NCBI GenBank assembly: GCA_028551475.1
Contig: CM052362.1
Coordinates: forward strand, 9,547,354-9,611,353
DNA length: 64,000 nucleotides
Direction: 5' to 3'
From: Casuarina equisetifolia
Taxonomy: Eukaryota > Streptophyta > Magnoliopsida > Fagales > Casuarinaceae
Positions 23,601 through 34,199 of the stretch are shown one piece after another. The number at the start of each line of letters is the position of its first letter. Within the stretch, counting starts at the first letter, position 1. Both the position numbers and the translations under genes were made by a program. The notes under the pieces were generated by a model. It ran no database searches. It was not told the DNA's origin and worked only from the letters and a program-made list of their open reading frames with translations.

Positions 23601-25232
23601 TTTTGCTTTTCTTTTTCACTACGCAAGATGATGTCACAAGATTGACCTCACAAATTGATGCACGCCACACTTTCTTTCTCAGTTAATCTCTAAAAGTTCG
23701 ATGGATACCCAGGTTATCTTATGGACATTATTTTAAGCATTCCTTTTAGTATGGAAGACCATCAATGGAGAACATTGTGTATTGATTTGGTAGGAAAATT
23801 CTTCAGCTTGATATGCTTCCCTAAGGGGAAAAAATGACATGCGGAAATGAGTTGTTCACTTGGCTCTGTTGCCTGTAATTCTTATGAATGATGTACCTGT
23901 ATTTTTGGCTTGGAACCTCTATGTTTGAATTTACTCCTCTGATATGACCATTGTTGCCTTTCTGAAGTGAAGCCCCCCTCCTCCCTCCAAATTACTTTCA
24001 ACGAGAATTCAAGTCTTGCTATCCAAAAAGAACTTTTTTTTTTCTCAAAATGTTGAATTGCTTATCAGATATACTCTTTTCCTTTTAGTATCTTATATGC
24101 TTGTTTTTGTTTCTGCTTCCTTTCCTCTTTTATCTTCAAACTTGGGGTTCATATGTTGTATGTTTATAGGTTCCATAGATCTATTTTTCAGCCATACATC
24201 ATTTCACAGAAACTGCAGTGAGAAAGTTTCTAAGGCTAAAAGGTGTTGATGGTGGGTGGATTTGAGGCCTATAACTAGCTGTTTTGTCTTCTATGGAATA
24301 GATAACAATGCATTATCTAAAGATGTGCCAAGGAACATGCCCACCAGATGAGAAACAGTTGTACTGGTTGCATGATTATAATATCTCTACATCTAATGCA
24401 TTGTAGAGTTTAAACAGTAGGCCGCGCTAGTAAAAATATGCTAATTTCAATACACGGCCTCTGTTTCAGTTGTGACAATGAATTGATCTGTTAGGCCTAT
24501 TAGTGGAGTATTGTGCTTGTTTGTTCTTCCAAAATAATCCTTTTAAGCTGAAACTGGGTCTGCAGGTTGATTACTCATGTACACCTGAAGAAGTACAGCA
24601 GCATTTCCAGCCATGTGGGACTGTGAACAGAGTCACTATCCGCACTGACAAGTATGGCCAACCAAAGGGTTATGCTTATGTGGAATTCCTTGAAGCAGAG
24701 GCTGTCCAAGAGGCTCTCTCGTTGAATGAATCTGAACTTCATGGACGCCACTTAAAGGTTAAAGCAATGGTTTCCATTTTTTTTTTTTCCTTTCTTTTCT
24801 ATGTTTTGGGACAAAATCCGCTTCAATTGACTTGTTGCATAATGTTGAACCTAATGTTATATAACTTCCCAAAGCTCTCAAATGTTTTCTCTCTTTTTCA
24901 ACCTTGTAAACTTTTGAAATGTAAGTTTTCAGGTGACTGCCAAGCGCACTAATGTACCTGGTATGAAGCAGTATCGTCCTCGTCGACCCAACCCCTATAT
25001 GCGATCCAGAAGCCCCATGATAGCCCCCTACATGTACCCCCCTTATGGATATGGGTATGCATCTTGAAGATTGCTTACTCTTCTTGGTCACAGTTCAACT
25101 TTTGATTCTCCTGCCAGTCTTACTTTCCTCTGATATGATTGTTCTTTCGACTGAAACTCTAGCATATTATATTTCTGTTGCAGGAAGGTTCCAAGATTCA
25201 GAATGCCGATGCGTTACAATCCATACTACTAA
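20636..25232 (+). CDS. PABN: Nuclear poly(A)-binding protein, PABN type (PABPN1 homologue)
   Basis: Spliced CDS, 187 aa: exons 20636-20695, 20798-20867, 21474-21544, 24566-24757, 24933-25054 and 25184-25232, all with GT-AG borders and consistent phases. The family binds nascent poly(A) tails in the nucleus and regulates tail length. Order: short acidic N-terminus (1-20); charged helical segment '[16 protein letters not shown]' (21 on), which in this family is coiled coil; one RRM with RNP2 'IFVGNV' (63-68) and RNP1 'KGYAYVEF' (101-108); basic, Arg/Pro/Tyr-rich tail ending 'MRYNPYY'. ATG 20636 is the first in frame. The protein is somewhat shorter than the usual 200-plus residues, mainly at the N-terminus. 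The third intron is about 3 kb, with low-complexity stretches. Which of the plant PABN1-3 paralogues it is cannot be told. Confidence 0.92.
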
Positions 25233-27671
25233 TTATTCCATTCTTTTCAAGGCAGATATGCTGGTAGTCTATTAATGGACAAGTGCAACACCTTCTCCCT
25301 GTGTTATCTCATGTTAAGAATATAGATATGATGCTGTAATGGATCTGGTTGTGTTTTAGATTTGACCAGTTTGCTCATTTTACCTAAGACAACAAACAGT
25401 GTACATTTGATGCTTGCCTCTGCTTTGCTGCCAATGCTGTGAGTTACCATTTGAAATTTTCCATGAAAGCTTCTAATACAGGTTTCGGTGTGCATAAATT
25501 TTTTGGTTGGTTTTAGACTCTTTCACATTGATTATATTGCATTGCACAAAATTTATACTGTAATATGAGATGTATTTGATGGCTTACAATAGTTGCATAG
25601 GAGCTCTCAGTGTCTTTCGAGTTTGTGTGAGTTAAAGTGACAACGGAGACTGCCTCTTGGAGACTTCTTAAGCCCTCATTTTTGAGTTGGAGGATTCTAA
25701 TCGTAGATCTCTAGTCAACCCTTTAAGAGACTTCACCCAATATACTTTATGACATCTTTTACCGTGCCTGTTATCTTTTGTTTAACATATGATATGTCTT
25801 TCACTATTTTATTATAACCCTTGGAGAGGACACTGTAGATGCATGCCTCTATCCGAATACCGAAATTGAGTTTGATGGATGAATACTTCATGAGGTTCGT
25901 AATAAATAAACAAGCGTGCAAATTCAAGTTGTTTGATGAATTTGAACGACGGAGTGGGTGATAAATGGAAAGGATTACATAGGCTGGGCTAGTTGATAGC
26001 CGCTGTGTAGTGGACCACTGGGACATCAGCTACTAAATTGTAGTGGACTTAGGTGGGGGCCTAAGTTCGAATAAAATGTACTTGACTAGCCTAGGTTTTA
26101 GGATTGTTGTTTTAACTTTTTTTCTTCCAAAAAAGTCTATTACAGAGAGGAAAATGCAAAGGCAAAATATCTATTCTTGTAAGAACTTAACAAAAGAAAT
26201 ATACCCACTATATTTTTAAAATTTTTAGAAAACCAATAATTTTTTGTAGTTGGTTTAATGAAAAATATGTGGTCTTATATTTTATTACAGCAAAAGGCAA
26301 TTCAAACTCAGGTCCGGTAGATATGTTTTATCTTCAAGATGCTAGCATGACGTGAGCTCTGTCATGCTTTATCTTTGTGATTCGGTTGCCACTTCATCCA
26401 GGGACGGAAGATGGTAGAAGTGGCTGCATGAGATGCATGTGTTGGGTGCAAAAGTAACAGGAAGTTGCGTGGTCGTGGGAATCTTCACGTTTCTGTTTTG
26501 ATGTAACTGGTGTTCGGAACTTCCCTGTGGGGTATATAAAACACAATTAGTGCTCACAAAGCAGGGGAACAAGGGAAATACTTAAACTCTGATGTGTCGA
26601 GGTTTGCTTCAGATTATCTGCTTATTAATCTCATCTTTTGTTGCTTTTCTGTCCTCCTTTCTTAACATGGATCAAGTAGGGTAAAGAATTTTCATTTTGG
26701 AGATGCATCGTGTATATATATAGGATAAAAATTTCACATTGAATATATAATTTTTTGTTGTAGAACTTAAATGAAGGAAGTGTTATTCCAACTTTTAATT
26801 AATTCTAAAGCTTAAACTTTTGGACCTTTTGACATGGTATCAATTCTAGGTTAAAATTATTCCACTCTACTCTTAAGTTTAATATCCCTCAACATATAGA
26901 ATGTGTATGCTGAGTAATAAAAGTTACATATGTAATTTTTTATGTTAAAACTTAAATAAAACAAGTATCTTGTAACTCTTAAAACTTACTTTTAAATTTT
27001 ATCTCTTTATGGCACTCTACATTTGCTCGCTGTGGATGCAGCCCGGATTCATGTACTTCTTTTTCTTTTACCTGCAAAATCTTTTCCAGTTCTAAATGAC
27101 AACAATCTGTGTTTTGGCTAAGTAATGAGTGATTTCTGGGTTATTAAACTCCTTCGATACAATTCGGTGAGACGTACATTTAACCTCAAGCTACAGTTCG
27201 TTAATCAATGCTACTTTGGCAGGTCCTGTTTGGAGAAGAGGCTCAGGATCATCAGTCAGTATTACAAGGACTTGCTGAAGAAACAGGATATATATGTACA
27301 CTAGCAGGATTTAGACTGAAGTGGTAAAGGAGAAAAGCAGAAGGTCTTAAGGATTGAGTTGAATAACGAGGTAGTTCCTTATATTCTTCAACCTTAAAAC
27401 CTTTTTCGTTACACCGTTTTCATCCCATATTTTTGTTCTCTAGTGCTGAAGGGGGGTTAGAGGGGTTGACTTGCCGCTGGAACTGCGTGACAAACTGTCC
27501 AGACATCTGATTAACTACATGATGGGAATAAAATCCATCCAATTGGGATTAAAAACCTATTATTTACATTGAAAACTAAATTAACGTTCAGATTGGTATT
27601 GATTTCTCCCTAATTTTAGTCACATAAAAGGGTCAGTACCCCTTAATCTCCTCCCCCGCCCTCGCTCAGAA
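25233..27671. other. Intergenic region between PABN and DAHP synthase
   Basis: Holds the PABN 3' UTR and the DAHP synthase promoter. A TATA-like CATAAAAGG lies near 27622, about 45 bp before the start codon. No further gene or clear transposon is recognised; 26,100-27,000 is AT-rich. Confidence 0.5.
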
Positions 27672-30600
27672 ATGGCTCTCTCAGTCACCACCAACCTCTC
27701 CTCCAAACCCCTTGTACAGCACCACCAACGCCTAGAACGCTACCATCACCACCATCGTCATCTCTCTCTGCTCCCCAGGCGTAAACCTGTCTCAGCCGTA
27801 CACGCCGCTGACCCCTCAAAGTCCTTGAAGTCAACGCCCGTGGCCACCCCAATTCCCACCAAATGGAGCCTCGACAGTTGGAAAGCCATGAAGGCCCTCC
27901 AGCTCCCCGAATATCCCGATCAGAACGTGCTCGACATGGTCCTCAAGACACTCGAGTCCTTCCCTCCCGTTGTCTTCGCTGGTGAGGCGAGGCGCCTGGA
28001 GGACCGGCTGGCCGAGGCCGCTCAAGGCCAGGCCTTTCTGCTTCAGGGTGGTGACTGTGCTGAGAGCTTCAAGGAGTTCGACGCCAACAACATTCGTGAC
28101 ACTTTCCGTGTTCTTCTCCAGATGGGCGTCGTTCTAATGTTCGGTGGACAAATGCCTGTTATCAAGGTCTTTCATTTTTCCGTTTCTTTTGATTAATCTT
28201 CTTTTTTCTTCTTCTTCTGTTCCTTATACGTGTAATTCTGAGTAATCATTGAGGCATTTATGCATTATGGGTTTGAACTTTTGTTGAGAGATTTAGAATT
28301 TTGGCATAATTTCCACAATACTAGCAAAGAACTGAAGTAATGGCGGAATTTATTTGTTATAATTGATTGTTCTTTTCTCCGTCAGTGATAACTCCTCCAA
28401 TGGTAGTTGGATTGAACAATCTGAAAAGATTGTGAGTTTGACTATTTAGGTTGGTAGAATGGCGGGTCAGTTTGCAAAGCCAAGATCAGATCCATTTGAG
28501 GAGAAGGATGGAGTAAAGCTGCCAAGTTACAGAGGTGACAATATCAATGGCGATGCATTTGATGCAGAATCAAGAATTCCAGACCCTGATAGAATGATTA
28601 GGGCCTATGGACAATCCGTTTCTACTTTGAACCTCTTAAGGGCATTTGCAACTGGAGGTTATGCAGCAATGCAAAGAGTCACCCAATGGAATCTAGATTT
28701 CATGGAGCATAGTGAGCAAGGCGATAGGTATAGCTCATATTCTCTTAGTTTGGTTGCACTTCCGTTTTTCGTTTGGTTAAAGCTTCATACTTGAATATCC
28801 CTGATGTTGTAATCATGCAATGGAATTAATATCTTCATACTACCCTCAATTATCTTTTCTCAGTTGTTTGGTTCGAACTGTTGGGTAAAACAGATTTGTC
28901 ACTTTTAAAAGTTGGCCTTAACTAGGGCCATATTATTTGATAGATGGAATCTGTCTTGTAGATTAAGTTCAATTTGTGGTCCTAGAAGCTCATGCAGATT
29001 GACCAGAGAAGAATAACGGGCTTTACCATTTCATGTTTCTTTTGTGTGCATGTAATAAATCGTTACTGATCATCGTCGTGTTTCTGCTAGTCCACATGTG
29101 CATTAATCTAATAATTCAATGATGTCTTTTCAGTGCTCTGTTTTAGCTTTAAGAAACATTATCTATGAGATGAAAATCTCAACACCAACACATTTTTCTG
29201 TCTTAGGAGTAGGGAATGGCGAGTTAAGAAGAAAAAAGACAGAGAAGGAACCCCAAATGAGCTTCATTTGTTAAGCCTTTTTATTTTTGTTGTCTTCTCT
29301 CGCTGAGGATTAACAAATGCTTATTGTCCTGTGGCCTTATTACTGTCTTGAATATTTAGATTTGAAAACAGGAACAGGTAAAGTTCCAATTCCAAATCCT
29401 GGAAAATTTACTGTTATTAGTATGTCTGTTTGCGAGTCACCAGGTACCGTGAACTGGCTCATCGAGTTGATGAGGCTCTTGGATTCATGGCTGCGGCTGG
29501 ACTGACGGCTGATCACCCAATCATGACTACAACAGATTTCTGGACATCTCATGAATGCTTGCTTTTGCCTTATGAGCAAGCACTTACAAGAGAGGACTCT
29601 ACTTCTGGTCTGTACTACGACTGTTCTGCTCACATGCTTTGGGTGGGGGAACGGACCCGCCAACTTGATGGTGCCCATGTTGAGTTTCTGAGGGGAATCG
29701 CTAATCCTCTTGGCATCAAGGTATCTAAAATGTTTTGTTTCTGTCTATACTTCTACGAAACTCTTTTCTTCCTTCTGTTGCTGTTTTCCTTTTATCATTT
29801 TACAATTTCCTCTTGACTTTGTTAAGCAAAGTTGTTCTTGCTAAATAAATTCCTTGTAGAACTTGAAATTCCTCAAGTCCCCCCTAAAGCACACCCTTTT
29901 TGCTGTGAAAGTTTTGACCTGTTGAATACTTGTACGTGGCTAGGTCCCTTCTGTTAAAGAATTTAGCTTGGTGGTGATAAATGATTGCTCTGCTGTGAAA
30001 AGATCAGAGAACTAATGGAAGAGTGCATTGTGATGCAGGCGAGTGACAAAATGGATCCAAGCGAGCTCGTGAGGCTCATAGATATTCTAAATCCAAAGAA
30101 CAAACCGGGAAGAATAACAGTAATTGTAAGAATGGGAGCCGAGAACATGAGAGTGAAGCTTCCTCATCTGATCAGAGCTGTCCGTGGAGCTGGTCAAATT
30201 GTCACTTGGGTCAGTGATCCCATGCATGGGAACACCATTAAAGCTCCCTGCGGACTTAAAACCCGTTCCTTCGACGCAATTAGGGTATGATATCTGGACT
30301 AGTTCATATCATTTACATCTACCACCGAGTTTAGTTGATTAGTTTTACTTTGTTGGTATTCAGTTGTCTAGCATACGTGCTAAATCAAATCACCATGCAA
30401 GTTTCATGTGGGTCATTCAACCTATCCTGGCCATGATATTTGACTGCCTTGATTAATGTCGTCTTCATTGATGCCATATCTAGTTGGCATCAAAAGTTAC
30501 TTTTTGGCTTAAGGATTGACTGGAGTTATACTGATTGTTGGGACTTCATTCTACACCAAAAGTGGAGTTTCATTCTTGAGACCTTATACGCATTGGTGTC

Positions 30601-31237
30601 TTACTTTCCTCGTGAGTGCTTTTGAGAAATATTATTGGGCCCACTTAATATAGTATTAGAATATACTTTTCTTTTCCTTTTGGACAAATAGCCAAAGAAG
30701 CCTTCACGTTGATTGAATATCACTTTTTAGAGTAGAGGGAGCATGTTAGGATTTCATCCCACACTGAAAGTATAGTTTCATTCTTGGGGCATAACATGCG
30801 TTAATGTCTCTCTTTTCTCATGAACATTTTTAAGAGAATACCATTTAGCCCACTTTATATTAATGAACAATAAATTAACAGTTTTACTTTTATTTTGCTG
30901 TAATTACCTTTTGGCTTTTTCCCTTCTTTTCATTTTTGGTGACAATTAAGAGTTTTTCTATTCCTGATAGGGCGAGCTGAGAGCATTCTTTGATGTTCAC
31001 GACCAAGAAGGAAGCTACCCTGGGGGAGTTCATCTAGAGATGACTGGGCAGAATGTGACAGAATGTGTAGGAGGTTCCCGAACCATAACATATAATGATC
31101 TGGGCTCACGCTACCACACCCACTGCGACCCAAGGCTAAATGCTTCACAATCTCTGGAGATCGCCTTCATCATCGCAGACCGGCTACGAAAGAGAAGGCT
31201 TGGCTCCAGGCATCTGCTAGCCTCAGCTGGACTCTAG
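27672..31237 (+). CDS. DHS: 3-deoxy-D-arabino-heptulosonate 7-phosphate synthase, type II, plastid
   Basis: Spliced CDS, 520 aa: exons 27672-28166, 28450-28727, 29444-29720, 30039-30284 and 30971-31237, GT-AG and in phase. The enzyme (EC 2.5.1.54) condenses phosphoenolpyruvate with erythrose 4-phosphate, the first step of the shikimate pathway to aromatic amino acids and phenolics. Residues 1 to about 50 are Ser/His/Arg-rich with few acidic residues, as in a chloroplast transit peptide. The catalytic core has 'QGGDCAES' (Cys129), 'FGGQMPVIK' joined across intron 1 to '[13 protein letters not shown]', '[18 protein letters not shown]', 'PMHGNT' (His413), 'VHLEMTGQ' (Glu455) and 'HCDPRLN' (Asp485). 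Cys, His, Glu and Asp are the metal ligands of type II enzymes. Length is normal. The last intron carries a TRIM-like repeat. A bare 'DHS' symbol is given because the paralogue number is unknown. Confidence 0.95.
30536..30865 (+). mobile_element. TRIM-like miniature LTR retrotransposon in DAHP synthase intron 4
   Basis: Two diverged direct repeats of about 115 bp begin TGTTGGGACTTCATTC at 30536 and TGTTAGGATTTCATCC at 30744 and share 'AGTTTCATTCTTG' and 'GCCCACTT'. Between them are about 95 bp that start with 'TAGTATTAGAAT', resembling the primer-binding site TGGTATCAGAGC, and end with the purine tract 'AGAGTAGAGGGAGCA'. This is the layout of a terminal-repeat retrotransposon in miniature, with no coding capacity. 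The right end is approximate and no target duplication is seen. Confidence 0.6.
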
Positions 31238-32267
31238 GAGGCCTTTTGCCCATTTCGAAGCATCAACTTTATTAGAGACTTTTTCGAGGTGTGCTATGAT
31301 CTTTATGTATATATTGATATAACAAGTGAAGACCTTGCATATGCTTTATTTTGAACCCTTCATAAAATTGGCAACGTTTTGTATCTATTTTTAGGCTTGC
31401 AATACCCGATATGAATAAAGTTGTGAAGTTGAAGCTTAAAGAGTTCCAAATAAGCCGAAGGAGCTTCCTTCGTCAAGCTGCCTGCCCAGAATCAGTTCCT
31501 TTCTTTATTACAACATATAAAATGTTCACGGAATGATTAAAGCCTTCCCCCCTCTGGTCCCCTCCACTCCCCACCGACCTTTGCGAATCCTCCACCTTCG
31601 CTGCATTTCATGATTAAGCTTTCGGTTTGGTCCCCACTCAACAAAAAGATAACGCCTCCAGCCGCAATATTTTTTTTTTTTTTTTGTCCTTTTTTCTCCG
31701 GAACAAGACAATATTCCGACAAATTTCAATGATATCAGGAATGAAATAACTATTATTTTGAATAAGTACAAAACTAAGTGAAATCTTATCCCTTAGAAAA
31801 AAATTAATCACTAAATATTAAGTTATCAAGCAACATATTTAAACTATAATTACTTAATCTTAGTTGATTATCTACATAAATAGGATTGTCACATTCTAAA
31901 CTATAATAGTTTCTTAAATCTTACGTAGACCATTTTTTATTTTTTTAAAACATAAACGCAAATTCACATTATTCTGGACCAAATGTCGCTTGTCGACATG
32001 TCGCTTATGCTATTGGTTCTTATCCTAAACGTACATTTTCATTTTACCTCTTTTGCACGTGAGCCGCTACTGTGTCTATGGATTCTTGAAGAGTCCCCGC
32101 TTTATAGAATAACTTATATTATTATTAACCCTCCGACGGATTTTGCATTTCTTGTTTACAAGAGAATTTACACGTCATGCAACACGACAAACTTAAGGGC
32201 GTGTCTACTAAGTATTCCTGTAGAACCCGCCACATCGGTATTTACATGCCTACACACGTGGCGTCTC
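31238..32267. other. Intergenic region between convergent genes
   Basis: Holds the 3' ends of DAHP synthase (plus) and the EXORDIUM-like gene (minus), whose stop codons face each other. A poly-T run lies at about 31670-31685. No other gene is recognised. Confidence 0.5.
31414..31419 (+). terminator. Candidate poly(A) signal of DAHP synthase
   Basis: AATAAA lies about 180 bp after the stop codon, a usual 3' UTR distance in plants. Confidence 0.5.
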
Positions 32268-33185
32268 TCACACGAGTGTCTTGCACGCTGAAGTCTGGGG
32301 GTCCCACATCGCCGGCAACAAGAACTTTCTCCCGTTCACCCCATGGGCATTGAAGCTCGCCCTCGTACTCTTATCCACAAGGACAGTTCCCGGGTAGCCC
32401 GGATATGCACCCGACCCGAACACCCCCGTACAAGCTGACACTGCCTCCAACGGCGCCGTCGCCGGGCCCTGGAAGTACCCGTTGTTGAATGGGTTGGTGA
32501 CGGTGCCGGCCAAAAGTGTAGCCAAGTTGATGATCATGCCATCGACTCCGACATCTCCGTTCGGCGCGACTAACGGCCGGGTCTGTGGGCCGTAGAGAGG
32601 CTGGTGGAAGGGCCAGGCGCATTGGCCAGGGCACTGAGTCTCCGAGTTGCCGACCCACACGTACGCGGCCCGTGCTTTCCCGTTGCCCACCGGAATAGAC
32701 CCGTGAGAGCCACAACGACTGCAAAACCCTTCAACAGCGACATCCTTGGCAGTCAAAACAACGTTGATCGCGTCCAGCTGGTTGACCTTATGGGCCAAAG
32801 CGACCAGGTGCCAGTTTTTCAATATCTTCCCCAGCGTATAGGCCTCGTGGAGGATTTGCTTTCCCACGACGAGCGTGGACGATCCCCCCTTGTACTTCTC
32901 GGTCGTCTTCCACCACGATGAAGCGGATGGAAGGAGGGGACTTGGGGAGTTGAGCGACTGGATGAAGTCCACGATTATGGACCGTTGGGTCGGGGTAAAC
33001 TGGCCGTACCAGATCAGATTAACGGTGATTTTGCCCTTCAGGAGAGCACCGTTGTGGTATTTCAGTACAAGCGGCTGTTGCTGCACCAAGGCGGCGAGCT
33101 TCCTGGGAGCACCCACTACGGGCTCGATGGTACTGAAAACTAAGAAAAAGGCAAAAGGAACCACAAGGCTGTATTTAGACAACAT
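32268..33185 (-). CDS. EXL2: EXORDIUM-like secreted protein (PHI-1/EXL family)
   Basis: Intronless gene, 305 aa. The frame is open further upstream to 33362, but the start at 33185 is chosen because it gives a proper signal peptide ('[17 protein letters not shown]', cleavage around residue 26). The TATA box is only about 80 bp upstream of it. The mature part has the family landmarks '[20 protein letters not shown]', '[14 protein letters not shown]', '[20 protein letters not shown]', '[16 protein letters not shown]' and '[16 protein letters not shown]' at the C-terminus. EXORDIUM and EXL proteins are apoplastic and linked to brassinosteroid- and sugar-dependent growth; their biochemical activity is unknown. 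It resembles EXL2 most, from recollection of the family; the number could be wrong. It is convergent with DAHP synthase. Confidence 0.92.
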   Translation of the reverse strand: MLSKYSLVVPFAFFLVFSTIEPVVGAPRKLAALVQQQPLVLKYHNGALLKGKITVNLIWYGQFTPTQRSIIVDFIQSLNSPSPLLPSASSWWKTTEKYKGGSSTLVVGKQILHEAYTLGKILKNWHLVALAHKVNQLDAINVVLTAKDVAVEGFCSRCGSHGSIPVGNGKARAAYVWVGNSETQCPGQCAWPFHQPLYGPQTRPLVAPNGDVGVDGMIINLATLLAGTVTNPFNNGYFQGPATAPLEAVSACTGVFGSGAYPGYPGTVLVDKSTRASFNAHGVNGRKFLLPAMWDPQTSACKTLV

Positions 33186-33262
33186 TGTGAAGCAACTAAA
33201 GGAAGACTGCAAAGAGAAGCTTAGCTGCCAGGAATTGCCGAGACAAGGGAGAGGAGAAGTAG

Positions 33263-33270
33263 TATTTATA
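33263..33270 (-). promoter_or_regulatory. TATA box of the EXORDIUM-like gene
   Basis: TATAAATA on the minus strand, about 78 bp before the chosen ATG. This supports the start at 33185 rather than 33362. Confidence 0.7.
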
Positions 33271-33333
33271 CATGAGTTTTCGCGTTGAGGGAGACAGCTG
33301 TGAGAAGCGGGGGTGTTAATATCGAGTATTAGA

Positions 33334-33339
33334 CACGTG
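33334..33339. promoter_or_regulatory. G-box (CACGTG) upstream of the EXORDIUM-like gene
   Basis: Palindromic CACGTG about 150 bp before the ATG, a common bHLH/bZIP site in plant promoters. Confidence 0.5.
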
Positions 33340-34160
33340 GATGGTTTCTGTTGGGTATTCAAATAAGAGCAGCTTGGCCAGCCTGTAAGGTTCCTTTGGG
33401 TTTTCGTGGTGGTCTACAAATGACGGCGACCCGGTAAGTGAAGCGTCTAGACTGGTTACAGGCAGCGGATAGATGGTGACCCGCCCCACGAGAACGTTAT
33501 TATTCCCTCCTCCCCAAAGCACGCTCCTCCCTCGTTCACATTTCAAATCTAGTGGGTCCACCTCGAAGGATCCTCACCGTCGATTTGAGAGACTGTTTGA
33601 GTGGGTGCATAATTGGAAAGAAGGGGCCCATGGGGTTTGATGAGCGATGACATAAGCCAGGGGAGGCTTGAGGTGCGAAGCCCAAGAGAAGTGGTTCGGT
33701 ACTTTAAGGATTATTAAAGTAATATAGTCGCGCATGATGGCAGCCCCCGGATAAAAAATCTCTGTTTCCCTAGAGGCCTCAACCTGCGTTCCCGAAAGTA
33801 GACCTGCGAGCTAGAGGTGGGGCAGAACCTCAGGCTTTTAGAGAACGACGTCGAGTCAACCGAGGTTGGCGGTACTGGGGTTTGGAGTTTGAGAAGAGTC
33901 CAGAGAAGCAATTGGGAGACACTTTTTCAAGTGGAGGACGCGGGCCGGTGCCGACGGGGGTCCAGAATTGAGAAAAAAAAAAAAAAGGAAAGAATTCGGG
34001 GGGACGAATTTAGGTAGGAAAAGTGAATGCATATTTATTTGATGAGACATAGCTGAACCGAATCGACAGGTTACACTTTAGGGAAATTCCAAAAGTTACG
34101 AGTCTACGGCTTTTTGGATAAGTTTCGTTGACACGTTCCAAGCCGGGAGGGGATAGGTGT

Positions 34161-34168
34161 CACGTGCG
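34161..34168. promoter_or_regulatory. Second G-box overlapping a BZR1-type CGTGCG site
   Basis: CACGTGCG about 975 bp upstream of the ATG combines a G-box with CGTGCG, the brassinosteroid-response element class CGTG(T/C)G. This suits a family known to respond to brassinosteroid, but short motifs occur by chance. Confidence 0.35.
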
Positions 34169-34199
34169 CTAAAGGTTTATCGACTTTACAAGGGCACCT

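Noticed and set aside
26020..26100. Possible tRNA or SINE ('CTAAGTTCGAAT')
   Set aside because: Only a box B-like motif; no box A, tail or target duplication was seen.
27831..28025. Antisense frame in DAHP synthase exon 1
   Set aside because: It mirrors the coding bias of the real exon.
32371..32724. 117-codon minus-strand frame inside the EXORDIUM-like gene
   Set aside because: It is another frame of the real GC-rich gene and has no family match.
32604..33288. Plus-strand frames of 105 and 137 codons (32604-32921 and 32875-33288)
   Set aside because: They are antisense to the EXORDIUM-like gene and reflect its GC-rich codons.
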